DNA from: Catenovulum agarivorans YM01
Lineage (GTDB): Bacteria; Pseudomonadota; Gammaproteobacteria; Enterobacterales; Alteromonadaceae
Length of the DNA: 64,000 nucleotides
Direction of reading: 5' to 3'
Assembly (NCBI RefSeq): GCF_000281085.1
Contig: NZ_JH767522.1
Location: 62,001 to 126,000, forward strand
Both the position numbers and the translations under genes were made by a program. The notes under the pieces are model-generated. The model was not told where the DNA came from. It ran no database searches and was given only the letters and a program-made list of their open reading frames with translations. Shown here piece after piece: positions 43,682 through 52,937 of this stretch; the first letter of the stretch is position 1, and every line of letters starts with the position of its first letter.

Positions 43682-45558
43682 TAATAATTAACCTCGCCTA
43701 GAACTGTCATTTGGCTTGCATCAGGCGACCAAAAGTTGCCTTTCGCTTCTACAGGATAAATTGACGAGCTTTGTATATGGAAAGGTTGATTGTCGGCAAA
43801 CGAGGTTTGTTTAAAAGTGACTTGTGCATGTCCTGAAACAATAACCCCCGCGGTGTTACTGCCCTGAATTTTGCTTTGTTCCACCCAAACATTGGCGGTG
43901 CCAGAAATATCCAACGCACTAAACTGATTGCCAGTAAATTCGCACTGGCTTATATGTGGTTTACCCGCTTGAATTGTCAGCGCAACATCAGCTCCTGATA
44001 CACGTAAGTGTTTCAGCTCAACCGTTTGGGTAGATTGCAAATTAGCAAATTGGCTAAAGCCTGCCGACTGTGCAGCTTTTACCACAACAGGGCGCGACAC
44101 ATCACCATACACCATAAACTGGCCATTAATTTGGATATGAGCATTTTTGCTAACAATAATTTCAACGCCCGGCTCAACTAACAAAGCGGCCGACTCAGCT
44201 ACCAACATAGGCTGACGTAAATAGTAAGGGCTATTGGCTAACGTCATACTCATTGGCTGCTCAATTTTAGCCGGCAAACTGCTCGGTAATGGCGCTACAG
44301 TATTAAAACGCAAATCAGGTAAAGGTTTAGCGCTAATTGTCGCAGGCACACTTTGGTTGCCTGCCGTGTCTAACGCAACAACTTCTAATTCATAATTGAT
44401 GAAATTAGATAAGCCGGCCAACTCAATTTGTTTTGCTGTGGTTTTACGCACTAACTGTCTTTGGTTATTGTTGGGGTCTAATAAATACACTTGATACTCA
44501 GCCACGTCTAAATCTGTGCTCGCCCAAGTGAGTTTTAACAATTGGTTATGGCTAGAAGCATTCAACTGTTGCGGCGCTTGTGGCGGCTGGTTATCTATAG
44601 TTAATAAACCAAAAGGACTTAACCAACGGCTAATATTGCTGTTTTGATCCATCAGTACGCCTTCAACTACCACGCCAGTTGCATTGGCTTTTTTCGAAAC
44701 CGGAATTTTCCCTATGTATTCACCTGGTTCAACTTCTTGCAAATCAAAACTACCAACACCTTCTATTACGGCTTGTGCACGCATACCAGCTTGGCCTTGA
44801 ATGCCCACCTCTAAAATATCGCCGTATTTCAAAATTTTATTCATGCCATTATGCACAACAGCGGTAATACTTGGCCCGGCTTTGGTGGTGAGTCGTTTTG
44901 GGTGCGGCATGACACTCGCAAGTTCACGGCCTACATCATCTGCGGCACGCAACAAATTTTCTTCTTTTAAATGCATCGCAGCAAGCGCCGCATTTAACAA
45001 CAAACCCACAGGTGTGACAGATGCACCACCGGCGCGACTGGTTGCTGAATCGGATTCTTGCCACAGGATTTCACCATTACGGTTAATCAGCGTAAGTTCT
45101 ACACCTACTTTAATTTGAGTAATAACACCCGCAAACAAACGTTCAAAATCAGTAATTGAACCATATAACACAGCATCCACTTCTAGAATATCCGCTAGGC
45201 TTGCCGCATCCATCTGATATGCCGTTGCTAGCTCAACATTCGCTAAACGCAGTTTGTCGTCCACCGCTTGCCAATGCAACATATGGTAATTTTTTGAAGA
45301 AATATGGTTGAAGATAACACGGCGAACAATCTCAAAAGCACCCGCTGATTCCGTGCGGTTTTCAAAGGGTAAAATAGCCAAAGTGCGGGGCAATTTACTT
45401 TCTGACAGCTCAACCTTTTCTTTGTCTTCTTCAAGTAAATTTTCAATTTGATTAAGGGGTGCGTTAACCAAAACTGCGTCTTCATTACTAACAGCACAAC
45501 CAAACAGCAAAAACAGAGGCATTAGCACAGGCAGGCATATATGCCGAACATATTGCAT
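43681..45558 (-). CDS. GNA1162/DUF799-like lipoprotein with Fn3 and beta-helix domains
   Basis: A 625-residue predicted lipoprotein; FLLFGC gives lipidated Cys21. Residues about 55-230 resemble DUF799/GNA1162-type lipoprotein domains (LAILPFENRTESAGAFEIVRR, ADILEVDAVLYGSITDFE). A fibronectin-III-like segment follows at about 320-415 (APQQLNASSHNQLLKLTW...ELEVVALDTAGN). Residues about 450-610 are a right-handed beta-helix (PHISQCEFTGNQFSALDISG, VWVEQSKIQGSNTAGVIVSG). The domain combination is unusual; it may anchor or measure a surface polymer. It starts the operon with the LPP20-like protein and glycosyltransferase. No signalling role is evident. Confidence 0.65.
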   Translation of the reverse strand: MQYVRHICLPVLMPLFLLFGCAVSNEDAVLVNAPLNQIENLLEEDKEKVELSESKLPRTLAILPFENRTESAGAFEIVRRVIFNHISSKNYHMLHWQAVDDKLRLANVELATAYQMDAASLADILEVDAVLYGSITDFERLFAGVITQIKVGVELTLINRNGEILWQESDSATSRAGGASVTPVGLLLNAALAAMHLKEENLLRAADDVGRELASVMPHPKRLTTKAGPSITAVVHNGMNKILKYGDILEVGIQGQAGMRAQAVIEGVGSFDLQEVEPGEYIGKIPVSKKANATGVVVEGVLMDQNSNISRWLSPFGLLTIDNQPPQAPQQLNASSHNQLLKLTWASTDLDVAEYQVYLLDPNNNQRQLVRKTTAKQIELAGLSNFINYELEVVALDTAGNQSVPATISAKPLPDLRFNTVAPLPSSLPAKIEQPMSMTLANSPYYLRQPMLVAESAALLVEPGVEIIVSKNAHIQINGQFMVYGDVSRPVVVKAAQSAGFSQFANLQSTQTVELKHLRVSGADVALTIQAGKPHISQCEFTGNQFSALDISGTANVWVEQSKIQGSNTAGVIVSGHAQVTFKQTSFADNQPFHIQSSSIYPVEAKGNFWSPDASQMTVLGEVNY

Positions 45559-45685
45559 TGTTAAATTCCTTTGTGAATGTTCAACTTATTTTATTGTAAA
45601 CCATAATAGCCAAGAAAAGTTGTGACGCTGTACAGATTTAATCATAATATGCTGCTTAACTGACGAATTAAACAAATCAGACCGC

Positions 45686-45928
45686 ATGAATCCATTTGAA
45701 AAACATGATCATAAACTCAATGCACTTGGCTTGCGCTGCCCAGAGCCAGTGATGATGGTACGCCAAGCCATTCGTAAAATGGCCAGTAACGAAACCTTGT
45801 TAGTAGAAGCGGATGATCCTTCAACCACACGTGACATCCCTAGTTTTTGTCGTTTTATGGATCACCGACTAGTAGCGCAACAAATTGAACAACGTCCCTA
45901 TTTATTTCTGATCCAAAAAGGGTTATAA
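45686..45928 (+). CDS. tusA: Sulfurtransferase TusA
   Basis: An 80-residue TusA, the sulfur carrier that passes persulfide sulfur from IscS towards TusBCD for 2-thiouridine formation on tRNA. The active cysteine is in [13 protein letters not shown] (CPxP motif, about residue 19). The C-terminal part ([18 protein letters not shown]) matches the family. A single gene diverging from the lipoprotein operon. Confidence 0.95.
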   Translation: MNPFEKHDHKLNALGLRCPEPVMMVRQAIRKMASNETLLVEADDPSTTRDIPSFCRFMDHRLVAQQIEQRPYLFLIQKGL

Positions 45929-46013
45929 AATAGTTAACAAGGCTAGCGCTTATGGCATATATAGTCTTTAATTAGGTATTAATATCGCAATTAAACTAAC
46001 AAGAAGGTATTTT

Positions 46014-46196
46014 ATGAGCTTAATGACTGTTGCTGAAGTAGCTGAATTTCTGGGTGTGCAAGATGTTAGAGTATTGCGTTTGGAAAGAGAACATTTGTTA
46101 ATTGCCGCCGATAAAAACGAAGAAGGCGCACCTTTGTTTGAAAAAGACAGTGTTGAAAAGTACAAAGAGCTGGCACAAAGGCTAGGTGGTATTTAA
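46014..46196 (+). CDS. Small MerR/excisionase-type helix-turn-helix protein
   Basis: A 60-residue protein with LMTVAEVAEFLGVQDVRVLRL, an excisionase/MerR-like winged helix-turn-helix, followed by ERE and a short beta wing (APLFEKDSVEKYKEL). RBS AAGAAGG precedes the ATG at good distance. It stands 54 bp before an EAL-domain gene and could regulate it, or be independent. No integrase or att site is nearby, so a prophage excisionase is unlikely. Confidence 0.7.
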   Translation: MSLMTVAEVAEFLGVQDVRVLRLEREHLLIAADKNEEGAPLFEKDSVEKYKELAQRLGGI

Positions 46197-46250
46197 CCAC
46201 CAAAACACAATTTATCATGAGGTACCGAGTGCTCGCACTCGTGATTTGAT

Positions 46251-47897
46251 ATGGACATGACATCAATTTTAACCACCACCCTCTCACTGTTTGCCCTATT
46301 ATTTGTGGCACAAACATTTTTAGCGATTCGTTTTCGCACTTTTATCAATGGCATATATTCACTGCTTAATTTAACCAGTTTAATAGCAATTGGCTTAATT
46401 TGTTTTACTGACTTTCTAGCCGAATATTCACAAAATACACTCGTGCTAACCGCCTTTGGTGTTTGGGCTGGTTTTCAAACTTTTTTGCTCAGCAAAACCT
46501 TTATTCAACTGGTTGGCGCATCAAATGGCAGTGAAATAGGTGTTAGCCATAAGCCAACTCAGCAGGCGGTCATGCACCACTTAGCCTTACATGATGCAAC
46601 CACGGGTTTACCCAACAAGCATGCACTGCATAAGTGGAGTAAAAACTCGCCAAAAAGCCAACAAGTTTTGTGCGTGATAAAACTCAGTGAATTTGCTCAT
46701 GTAAATCAAACACTCGGATATCAAACTGCAGATTTAGTCCTTATTCAAATAGCTAAACGAATAAATAAAGCGCTACAACAAATAGATGCAATTGAGTTTA
46801 TTGAATCAGACAAAAAATTAGTCGCACTCGGTGGCATCCGTTTCGCTTTTGTACTTGATACACAAGGAAATACACACCTTTATCACAGTGTTTATCAAAC
46901 TATACGTACAGCTTTGCCTGACCCTATCCCATATGAGTCTATGATGTTAAGTCTCAGTTTCGCAATGGGGGTTAGTGGTAAAATTGCCAATGCAAAACAA
47001 ATTGACGACTGCATCCAACAAGCACAAACCGCAGTCGATTATAACGGCAAAAATAATGATGGCTTTGCGATATATTCAAATGATATGGATATCTTTAATC
47101 AGAACCAGCAAAAGCTACTGGCTGATTTAAGCCAAGCGGTCAAATTGCAACAGTTAGCGCTTTTTTCTCAACCTATAGTAGATCTTTCGACAAAACAGTG
47201 TGTCGCAGCTGAAAGTTTAATACGTTGGCGTCACCCTGATATGGGGTTGATAGAGCCTGAAAGGTTTATTCAGCTAGCAGAACACACAGGGGTAATTTAC
47301 TCAATAACCCAGTGGGTGGTAAAAACTTCTCTTGAAGCCTGCAGTCAATGGCATCAGCAAGACCTTAAAATAAATGTCAGTATAAATCTTGCTAGTAAAG
47401 ATCTACTCCAACATGAATTTGTCGACTTTATTAGTGAACAATTGCAAAAGCATAATTTAGCCGCCCATTTTGTTATTTTAGAAATAAGAGAACAAGCATT
47501 AATGCAAGAACCTGCGATAGCGCATAGCATAATAGAGCGCTTGGCTGGAATTGGCATTAAAGTGGTTATTGACGACTTTGGAACAGGCTTCAGTTCGTTA
47601 GCTCACCTAAGAGCTTTACCTTTACACGGTATAAAAATAGACCGCCAATTTATTAAACTTATGAGCAAAGGCACTAAACATAAAACCTTAGTGAATACTA
47701 TGGTCGATTTAAGTCGTAATTTGCAGCGTAAAGTGTTTGCGGAAGGCTTAGAAGATCCAGAACAGGAGAGTGTATTAAAATCAATGGGCTGTAACTTTGC
47801 TCAAGGCTTTATTTATAGCCGCCCTCTGGAGATAGACGGCTTAGTAATTTGGGCAAAACAGTGGCAAGCGCAATTCGATAACTTGCCAGACGAGTAG
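46251..47897 (+). CDS. Membrane EAL-domain protein with degenerate GGDEF
   Basis: A 548-residue protein with about three N-terminal membrane segments (about 4-22, 30-50, 62-82). A GGDEF-like domain (about 105-275) has the motif replaced by LGGIRFAFVL, so cyclase activity is unlikely. The EAL domain (about 285-540) keeps AAESLIRW (ESL for EAL), INLASKDL, LEIREQ, DDFGTGFSSL and FAEGLE. Glutamates and aspartates for metal are kept, so a c-di-GMP phosphodiesterase is probable. The GGDEF remnant may serve as a GTP sensor, as in related proteins. A terminator hairpin follows the stop. Confidence 0.88.
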   Translation: MDMTSILTTTLSLFALLFVAQTFLAIRFRTFINGIYSLLNLTSLIAIGLICFTDFLAEYSQNTLVLTAFGVWAGFQTFLLSKTFIQLVGASNGSEIGVSHKPTQQAVMHHLALHDATTGLPNKHALHKWSKNSPKSQQVLCVIKLSEFAHVNQTLGYQTADLVLIQIAKRINKALQQIDAIEFIESDKKLVALGGIRFAFVLDTQGNTHLYHSVYQTIRTALPDPIPYESMMLSLSFAMGVSGKIANAKQIDDCIQQAQTAVDYNGKNNDGFAIYSNDMDIFNQNQQKLLADLSQAVKLQQLALFSQPIVDLSTKQCVAAESLIRWRHPDMGLIEPERFIQLAEHTGVIYSITQWVVKTSLEACSQWHQQDLKINVSINLASKDLLQHEFVDFISEQLQKHNLAAHFVILEIREQALMQEPAIAHSIIERLAGIGIKVVIDDFGTGFSSLAHLRALPLHGIKIDRQFIKLMSKGTKHKTLVNTMVDLSRNLQRKVFAEGLEDPEQESVLKSMGCNFAQGFIYSRPLEIDGLVIWAKQWQAQFDNLPDE

Positions 47898-47929
47898 CCA
47901 AACACTATTTTTTTAGTGGTTGGCTTTTA
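47897..47929 (+). terminator. Terminator between the converging EAL and DUF2750 genes
   Basis: An 11-bp stem with one mismatch, 47,897-47,907 with 47,914-47,924, a six-T loop and TTTTAA after it on the plus strand. It overlaps the end of the DUF2750 gene. Confidence 0.65.
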
Positions 47930-48276
47930 ATCACGTTTTGGATTTCACGTACTAAAATTTCAACTTCAGTTACACAGGCATTTTCGGTTGCGTCGAGCCA
48001 GTCTAAACCAACTAATAAATCGTCTTGGACTAAACCTTCAAACCATTTATCTTTAAACACTTCGTAATCAATTTTGTATGGTTTGAAGTTTTGATAACCC
48101 GTATTAGCTTGAATAAAAGCAAGTGCCTTTTCTTCACTTGACCAAAAAGGCATAACGCCTTGGCCATCTTCGCCTTGAGGGGTTGGTATGCCTTGTTCAT
48201 CCATAATGGTAAACAACTGTAAATCAGCTGCAACTTGCTGGTAAAAAGGATATTCGATTTGGCTTGTATTTGTCAT
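47905..48276 (-). CDS. DUF2750 protein
   Basis: A 123-residue cytosolic protein with the DUF2750 pattern: FWSSEEKALAFIQANTGYQN and a preceding PTPQGEDGQGVMPFW segment, then LVQDDLLVGLDWLD. Function unknown. It starts 6 bp after the kpsS stop on the same strand, so it may be co-transcribed at the end of the capsule operon, though it has no known link with polysaccharide. Confidence 0.78.
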   Translation of the reverse strand: MTNTSQIEYPFYQQVAADLQLFTIMDEQGIPTPQGEDGQGVMPFWSSEEKALAFIQANTGYQNFKPYKIDYEVFKDKWFEGLVQDDLLVGLDWLDATENACVTEVEILVREIQNVIKSQPLKK

Positions 48277-48282
48277 GTTGGG

Positions 48283-49584
48283 TTAACCATTCACAGATTC
48301 AAATTCATCCTCGTCATCAAAAAAATGTGGCTGAGGCGCATTATTAGCGCGAGCTAAATATGCATAGTCAGCAACCTTGACCTGACGATTCATTAAAAAC
48401 TCAATTACGTTGGCACAAGTTACATCTATGTCTCGATAAAAACTACCGTTAATTTGTGTATGGTCTTTTAACGCTTGCTTAAATTTAGTGAAAAACCTTG
48501 GGTTAGGCGGACAAGGAGATGCCCAGAAAAAGTTAAGCGGATACTGACTGGTTAAACCTTCAACATTGTAATTTGCTCTACCCATAACTTTAGTTGGTTT
48601 AGAATGATGCAATGACGACAAACCAACCGTACTGTTAATAGTGACAGTACCGCAGCAGTTTTTCAGCATAGTAGGTAAATGCAATTCATGCCCATAAATA
48701 ACACGTTGCTGAATACCTAATTTAGCCGCAATGCGACGAATTAATTTGCCGTAATGACGAAAGCCACGATCCATAGGGTGATGTTTAAACACCAATTTTT
48801 TATCTTGTGGCGCATGTTTAGCAAAAGAAACCATAACTCGACGGATAAACTCGTTCACATCCTTATAGTCTGAATGCGAATAAATTTGGCTGTCGCAGTG
48901 CACTTGTAAAGGCACAAAAAAGTATTGATTAGCCCAATGGTCGACAATCCATTTATCTAAATTGCTTTGGAAGATTTTATATTTCCATTTGCGATAAATG
49001 GAATAAGCCCAGTATTTTAGCTCTTCGACGGCAGTATAACCGCGGTGATGACCATCGTTTAGCAACCAATATTTACTGGTAGCTTTAGCTGTGTAATAAC
49101 TTACGCCATAATACAAACGGTGGAAAAAAGTTTGACCAAACGTACGCTCTGGCACTCGAGCCAATTCGTGAATTCGCCCAAGTGTGCCTTGAGCATGCGC
49201 GCTAGCAGATAAATCTAGCGTTGAGTTCGCATTCACACCGCCTTTTTCCAGCGTGATATGATTAGGCCTTACATAACCTTCTTCAAATGCCCAAAAGTCG
49301 ATGTCAAATTTATTGCAAACATCTTTGGCTATTGAATGATAATGGCGGCAATCACCATACACGACAATTGCATGGATATTATTGCGCCTAACGAACATAG
49401 ATAAGTATCGCTGCCAGCTAGATAAACGACCTCGATAATTAAAAACATGATCTGCCTGAGAGAATATTGCATCACCACCATTAAAATTAATTTTAAAAGT
49501 AGTGTTGCCTAATTTAGACAAATGTTTCGCTAGAGTGCCAAAAAATGGCCCTAGCGGTCCTTGTAAAAACAAGATATTGCTCAT
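48283..49584 (-). CDS. kpsS: Capsule Kdo-linker transferase KpsS
   Basis: A 433-residue KpsS-type protein. KpsS adds the first beta-Kdo to phosphatidylglycerol to make the lipid terminus of group 2 capsules. Conserved features: NILFLQGPLGPFFGTLAKHL, VVYGDCRHYHSIAKDV, FWAFEEGYVRPNHITLE, VFKHHPMDRG and TINSTVGLSSLHH. I start at the ATG at 49,584, 12 bases after AGGGAA; a TTG nine bases upstream is a poorer alternative. It follows kpsC by 34 bp. Confidence 0.93.
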   Translation of the reverse strand: MSNILFLQGPLGPFFGTLAKHLSKLGNTTFKINFNGGDAIFSQADHVFNYRGRLSSWQRYLSMFVRRNNIHAIVVYGDCRHYHSIAKDVCNKFDIDFWAFEEGYVRPNHITLEKGGVNANSTLDLSASAHAQGTLGRIHELARVPERTFGQTFFHRLYYGVSYYTAKATSKYWLLNDGHHRGYTAVEELKYWAYSIYRKWKYKIFQSNLDKWIVDHWANQYFFVPLQVHCDSQIYSHSDYKDVNEFIRRVMVSFAKHAPQDKKLVFKHHPMDRGFRHYGKLIRRIAAKLGIQQRVIYGHELHLPTMLKNCCGTVTINSTVGLSSLHHSKPTKVMGRANYNVEGLTSQYPLNFFWASPCPPNPRFFTKFKQALKDHTQINGSFYRDIDVTCANVIEFLMNRQVKVADYAYLARANNAPQPHFFDDEDEFESVNG

Positions 49585-49618
49585 ACTGTGCAATGATTCC
49601 CTTAACTAGGTACAACCA

Positions 49619-51664
49619 TTAACCAAAACGGTTAACTAATAATGCTTCAAAAACAAAACGTATTTTACGCCATTTTCGAAATAAAAATGTAGTAATTTGT
49701 GACCGAGCAGCAAATTTTTCGCTCTGTCCAGCAAATTGCTGCACAATAAGCTCAGGCTTAGTATAAAAACCGGATTGCCAATCAATATAATCTGGGTAGT
49801 CAATTAAACTCGCATGCACCAACTCAGCTAACTTTAACTTACGATTGCGCCTATCAACTTGCAGCGTATCATGCGTTAACCCCCAACCAGCATAAAAAGG
49901 TAAACCATAACAATAAACTTGTTTGCCACGTAATAAAGCTTCAAACCCTGATAACGAAGATAAAGTATGCAACTCATCAGCTTGTTCAATAAGCTGAATA
50001 ATTGACGCTTGCTCAATTTGAATATCCGCCAATTCAGCAACATCGCCAGCGGGTATTTGTCCAAGGCGGTTACCGCTTAAAACATCAGGGTGAGGTTTAT
50101 AAATAATATAGTCATCTGGCCTTTGCTGACGCACTTGCTGCAATAAACCCAGGTTAGTTGAAATATCAGGGCAACCCGTTTGAATAGACGCGTCGTCTTC
50201 TACTTGACCCACAACCAATACAATTTTTTGCCCTACTTTAGCTGTGATCGCCCAGTCTGACGAGTCTTCAACATTATATTTAGAGACTTTGCTTTTATTT
50301 AGCAATTCAACTAAATGTTGCGCGCGTACAAGCTCTGCAGGTGTAAATTGTTTGTTTTGCAGAATATCTTCGAGTCGACTCGGATGCTGCGGATTAAAAT
50401 AGATGCCTAGATTATCCACAACCAAAGAAGATGGGCGGCGTAAATCAGCGCCTAAACCAACCGAACGGACAAAACCATCTTCAATGCGTAAGATATTATT
50501 TTTAAGCATAGCGGGTGTATGCTCAGGAACCTCTTTTGCGCCCCATAACAACAAAGCGTCATGCGCTTGAGGGTTAATTTTGTTTAATTGCGTCGAGCTA
50601 ACAAAAGTTACTTTTTTAGCATATTTACGCAAGAAATAGGGTAAAAAGGCTTTTTTCCACAAGCTAAAATTACAACAATACAAAGTATTAAATTGCATTG
50701 CTGTTTTTTGTAGCTGGATAAAATCAACAACATCTTCAGGATCACAGCGCTGGTGCGTAAGCGGATTAACATAACGCACGTAACAAAAGTAGGCTGCATA
50801 AACTAAATCGTCAATACTAATACTTTGGCTTTCTGCTCTTAATTGTTGGCGACGCTGTGGAATGTTTCCACGATCATCTGTTAACCCCCAGCCCGCATAA
50901 AAAGGTGCACCAAAGGTGATAACTTGTTTATTGTTAAGCAGTGCTTCAAAACCCATTTGCGAACAAACTGTATACACCTTGCTTACCTGCTGAATAAGTG
51001 CAATTGGGTTACACGCCTGATAAATAAATTGCACTCTATTGCAAGTTGCCCATTCAGGCTTAACAAAACCTGTTTTTTTTCCCAACAAAACATCCGGATG
51101 AGCTTTGACATAAATGGTCGCTGATGGATTTTCATCTATCGCTGCTTGCAACATTTGTTTAAATGAATCTGCACTGGCATAACTATATTCAACCGATAAA
51201 TCACCAAAGGTTTGGTCAACCACTAATACCGCATTTTCATTTAACGAAGGTACTTGTTCAATTCGCCCACATAGATTGTATTTAGTTATTTGATTATCGA
51301 TTAAACTTTGGCGAAATGCCTGCACGCGCGAAAGTAAATTTTGATGCTCGCGATTACTAACAAACTCATCATTCGACAAATTTAACCTAGCACTAAAGCG
51401 CTCCGGAATGCCAGCTGCGATATACGCTTCCATATCAGACGGGTTAGTTGCATCGTAATAAATACCAGTGGTATCTACCGAAAGTGACAATAAATTAGAC
51501 TTAGCAGTTGGGTGGTTTAGATAGCCGATAAAGCCGTCTTCTACCCGCCAGAAAGGTAAATTGTGTTTGTCAGCATAAGCTTTGGCACGAACGGCTGAGG
51601 GTTTAAGGCCCCAGCCGGCTACACTATTCTCTAGTCCCCAATCAATAGACATATTTTTCGACAT
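49619..51664 (-). CDS. kpsC: Capsule Kdo-linker transferase KpsC
   Basis: A 681-residue KpsC-type protein that extends the poly-Kdo linker. It holds two tandem copies of the transferase module. Copy 1 (about 1-300) has WRVEDGFIGYLNHP, YVKAHPDVLLGKK and FGAPFYAGWGLTDDRG. Copy 2 (about 330-650) has RIEDGFVRSVGLGADLRRPS, YKPHPDVLSGNR and YGLPFYAGWGLTHDT. The N-terminus begins somewhat later than in E. coli KpsC, with the first strand region reduced. It begins 4 bp after the ATP-grasp/HAD gene. Confidence 0.94.
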   Translation of the reverse strand: MSKNMSIDWGLENSVAGWGLKPSAVRAKAYADKHNLPFWRVEDGFIGYLNHPTAKSNLLSLSVDTTGIYYDATNPSDMEAYIAAGIPERFSARLNLSNDEFVSNREHQNLLSRVQAFRQSLIDNQITKYNLCGRIEQVPSLNENAVLVVDQTFGDLSVEYSYASADSFKQMLQAAIDENPSATIYVKAHPDVLLGKKTGFVKPEWATCNRVQFIYQACNPIALIQQVSKVYTVCSQMGFEALLNNKQVITFGAPFYAGWGLTDDRGNIPQRRQQLRAESQSISIDDLVYAAYFCYVRYVNPLTHQRCDPEDVVDFIQLQKTAMQFNTLYCCNFSLWKKAFLPYFLRKYAKKVTFVSSTQLNKINPQAHDALLLWGAKEVPEHTPAMLKNNILRIEDGFVRSVGLGADLRRPSSLVVDNLGIYFNPQHPSRLEDILQNKQFTPAELVRAQHLVELLNKSKVSKYNVEDSSDWAITAKVGQKIVLVVGQVEDDASIQTGCPDISTNLGLLQQVRQQRPDDYIIYKPHPDVLSGNRLGQIPAGDVAELADIQIEQASIIQLIEQADELHTLSSLSGFEALLRGKQVYCYGLPFYAGWGLTHDTLQVDRRNRKLKLAELVHASLIDYPDYIDWQSGFYTKPELIVQQFAGQSEKFAARSQITTFLFRKWRKIRFVFEALLVNRFG

Positions 51665-51668
51665 TATT

Positions 51669-52934
51669 TCAGAGTGTCAGCAATGACTCTACCGCATCTA
51701 CTGAAAAAACAGGAATACCACAATTCGCTGAAACATCTAACCTTTCCGCAAAAGAGTCATCTATGAATATCGCGTCTTTTTCAATAATATAATTCGATTT
51801 GGGCGAAGCATCCGTTATATGGATAATTTCACTGAACAAGTCAGAAATCCTCAATTCTCTCAGTTTTCTATTTAAATCTCCTTTATGCCGCGTAATGAGG
51901 CTGACCAACTTCCCGTCATTGTGAGCTTTGTAGATTAGAGCCACCAATTGCAAATTAATTTTATTTTCGTTTATATATAAACAATCGTCGAAATCGCAAT
52001 AAAGCTTGTTGAAACTTATACTTAACGTGTATCTGTTTGCTAAACAACGATGCATAGAAACATTGATGTCTTGCTCAAGCACTGAGACACTGTAGCCGTT
52101 GAATAGATACAAACTCAATTCGGCATAATTAATCCCTCTAACTCGGTTCAAAGCCATACTACCTGCAATCCGCACAGCAATTTCAAGTAAGCAAAGCTCT
52201 CCATGTATATCTTCTTTCACCTGAAAAAACCAAGCACCTTTTAACTTTAACGCACCATTAATTTTTTCAGCGAATGCCTTAAATTTTTCTAAGCCTTTAG
52301 CTACGTTCTCAGTAGATACTGCAATTCCATTCTTTACTGCTTTTCTTTCCCTTGGCTGAGCGGACAATAACTGTCCGGTGCCGTCAGTAAAACAATCAAC
52401 TGTATATTCAGCCCCAGGTAAATATTCACAAATGACCATTCCTTCTGAATATCGGAATTCAAGTTCAGAATTGTCATTAATTTTGTATGCTCCTTGGCTG
52501 CCCTGTCCTACATCTGGTTTTATAAATACCGGAAAGTCAGAGACTTCACCAAATTGATAGGTTTTCGGGGTACGCACTACACCTTGCAGGCAGGCATAAG
52601 TTCTATTTTTGCTTCTTGCAATTTGGCAAGTCTCCAAATTGGGAGCAACGACAACACACCCCAATTCTCTCTCAATACTTTTTATAGCAATTGTCGCATC
52701 GTCATGAGCGGGAATTATGAAATCAATGCTATGGGACTGAACAATATCTTTGATGGCCGATTCAAATTCTGGGTCGCCAAGAAAAGGGACACCACTAATA
52801 AAATGTTCAAAGTCATACTGAGAATGGTCTGCAATCGAATTCGCACCAAACAAAGTTATATTTTTAACGTTTTTTAGAGATCGCGATATTTCCATACCAA
52901 TCTCAGTCCCGCAAGGGACAATTAATACATTCAT
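51669..52934 (-). CDS. ATP-grasp ligase fused to HAD-like phosphatase
   Basis: A 421-residue protein. Residues about 1-100 form a Rossmann-like pre-ATP-grasp domain (VLIVPCGTEIGMEISRSL). Residues about 105-290 form an ATP-grasp domain, with FPVFIKPDVGQGSQGAY (nucleotide-binding lysine), VICEYLPGAEYTVDCF and LLEIAVRIAGSMALNR. Residues about 309-421 are HAD-like, with LYCDFDDCLYI (nucleophile D314), SLITRHKGD and AIFIDDSFAERLDV. ATP-grasp enzymes join carboxylates to amines; the position beside the vioA-like gene suggests acylation of the 4-amino sugar. The HAD part may remove a phosphate. No exact family name is recognised. Confidence 0.75.
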   Translation of the reverse strand: MNVLIVPCGTEIGMEISRSLKNVKNITLFGANSIADHSQYDFEHFISGVPFLGDPEFESAIKDIVQSHSIDFIIPAHDDATIAIKSIERELGCVVVAPNLETCQIARSKNRTYACLQGVVRTPKTYQFGEVSDFPVFIKPDVGQGSQGAYKINDNSELEFRYSEGMVICEYLPGAEYTVDCFTDGTGQLLSAQPRERKAVKNGIAVSTENVAKGLEKFKAFAEKINGALKLKGAWFFQVKEDIHGELCLLEIAVRIAGSMALNRVRGINYAELSLYLFNGYSVSVLEQDINVSMHRCLANRYTLSISFNKLYCDFDDCLYINENKINLQLVALIYKAHNDGKLVSLITRHKGDLNRKLRELRISDLFSEIIHITDASPKSNYIIEKDAIFIDDSFAERLDVSANCGIPVFSVDAVESLLTL

Positions 52935-52937
52935 AGG

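Noticed and set aside
46014-46196. Prophage excisionase
   Set aside because: No integrase, attachment repeats or phage genes lie nearby; a chromosomal small HTH regulator is more likely.
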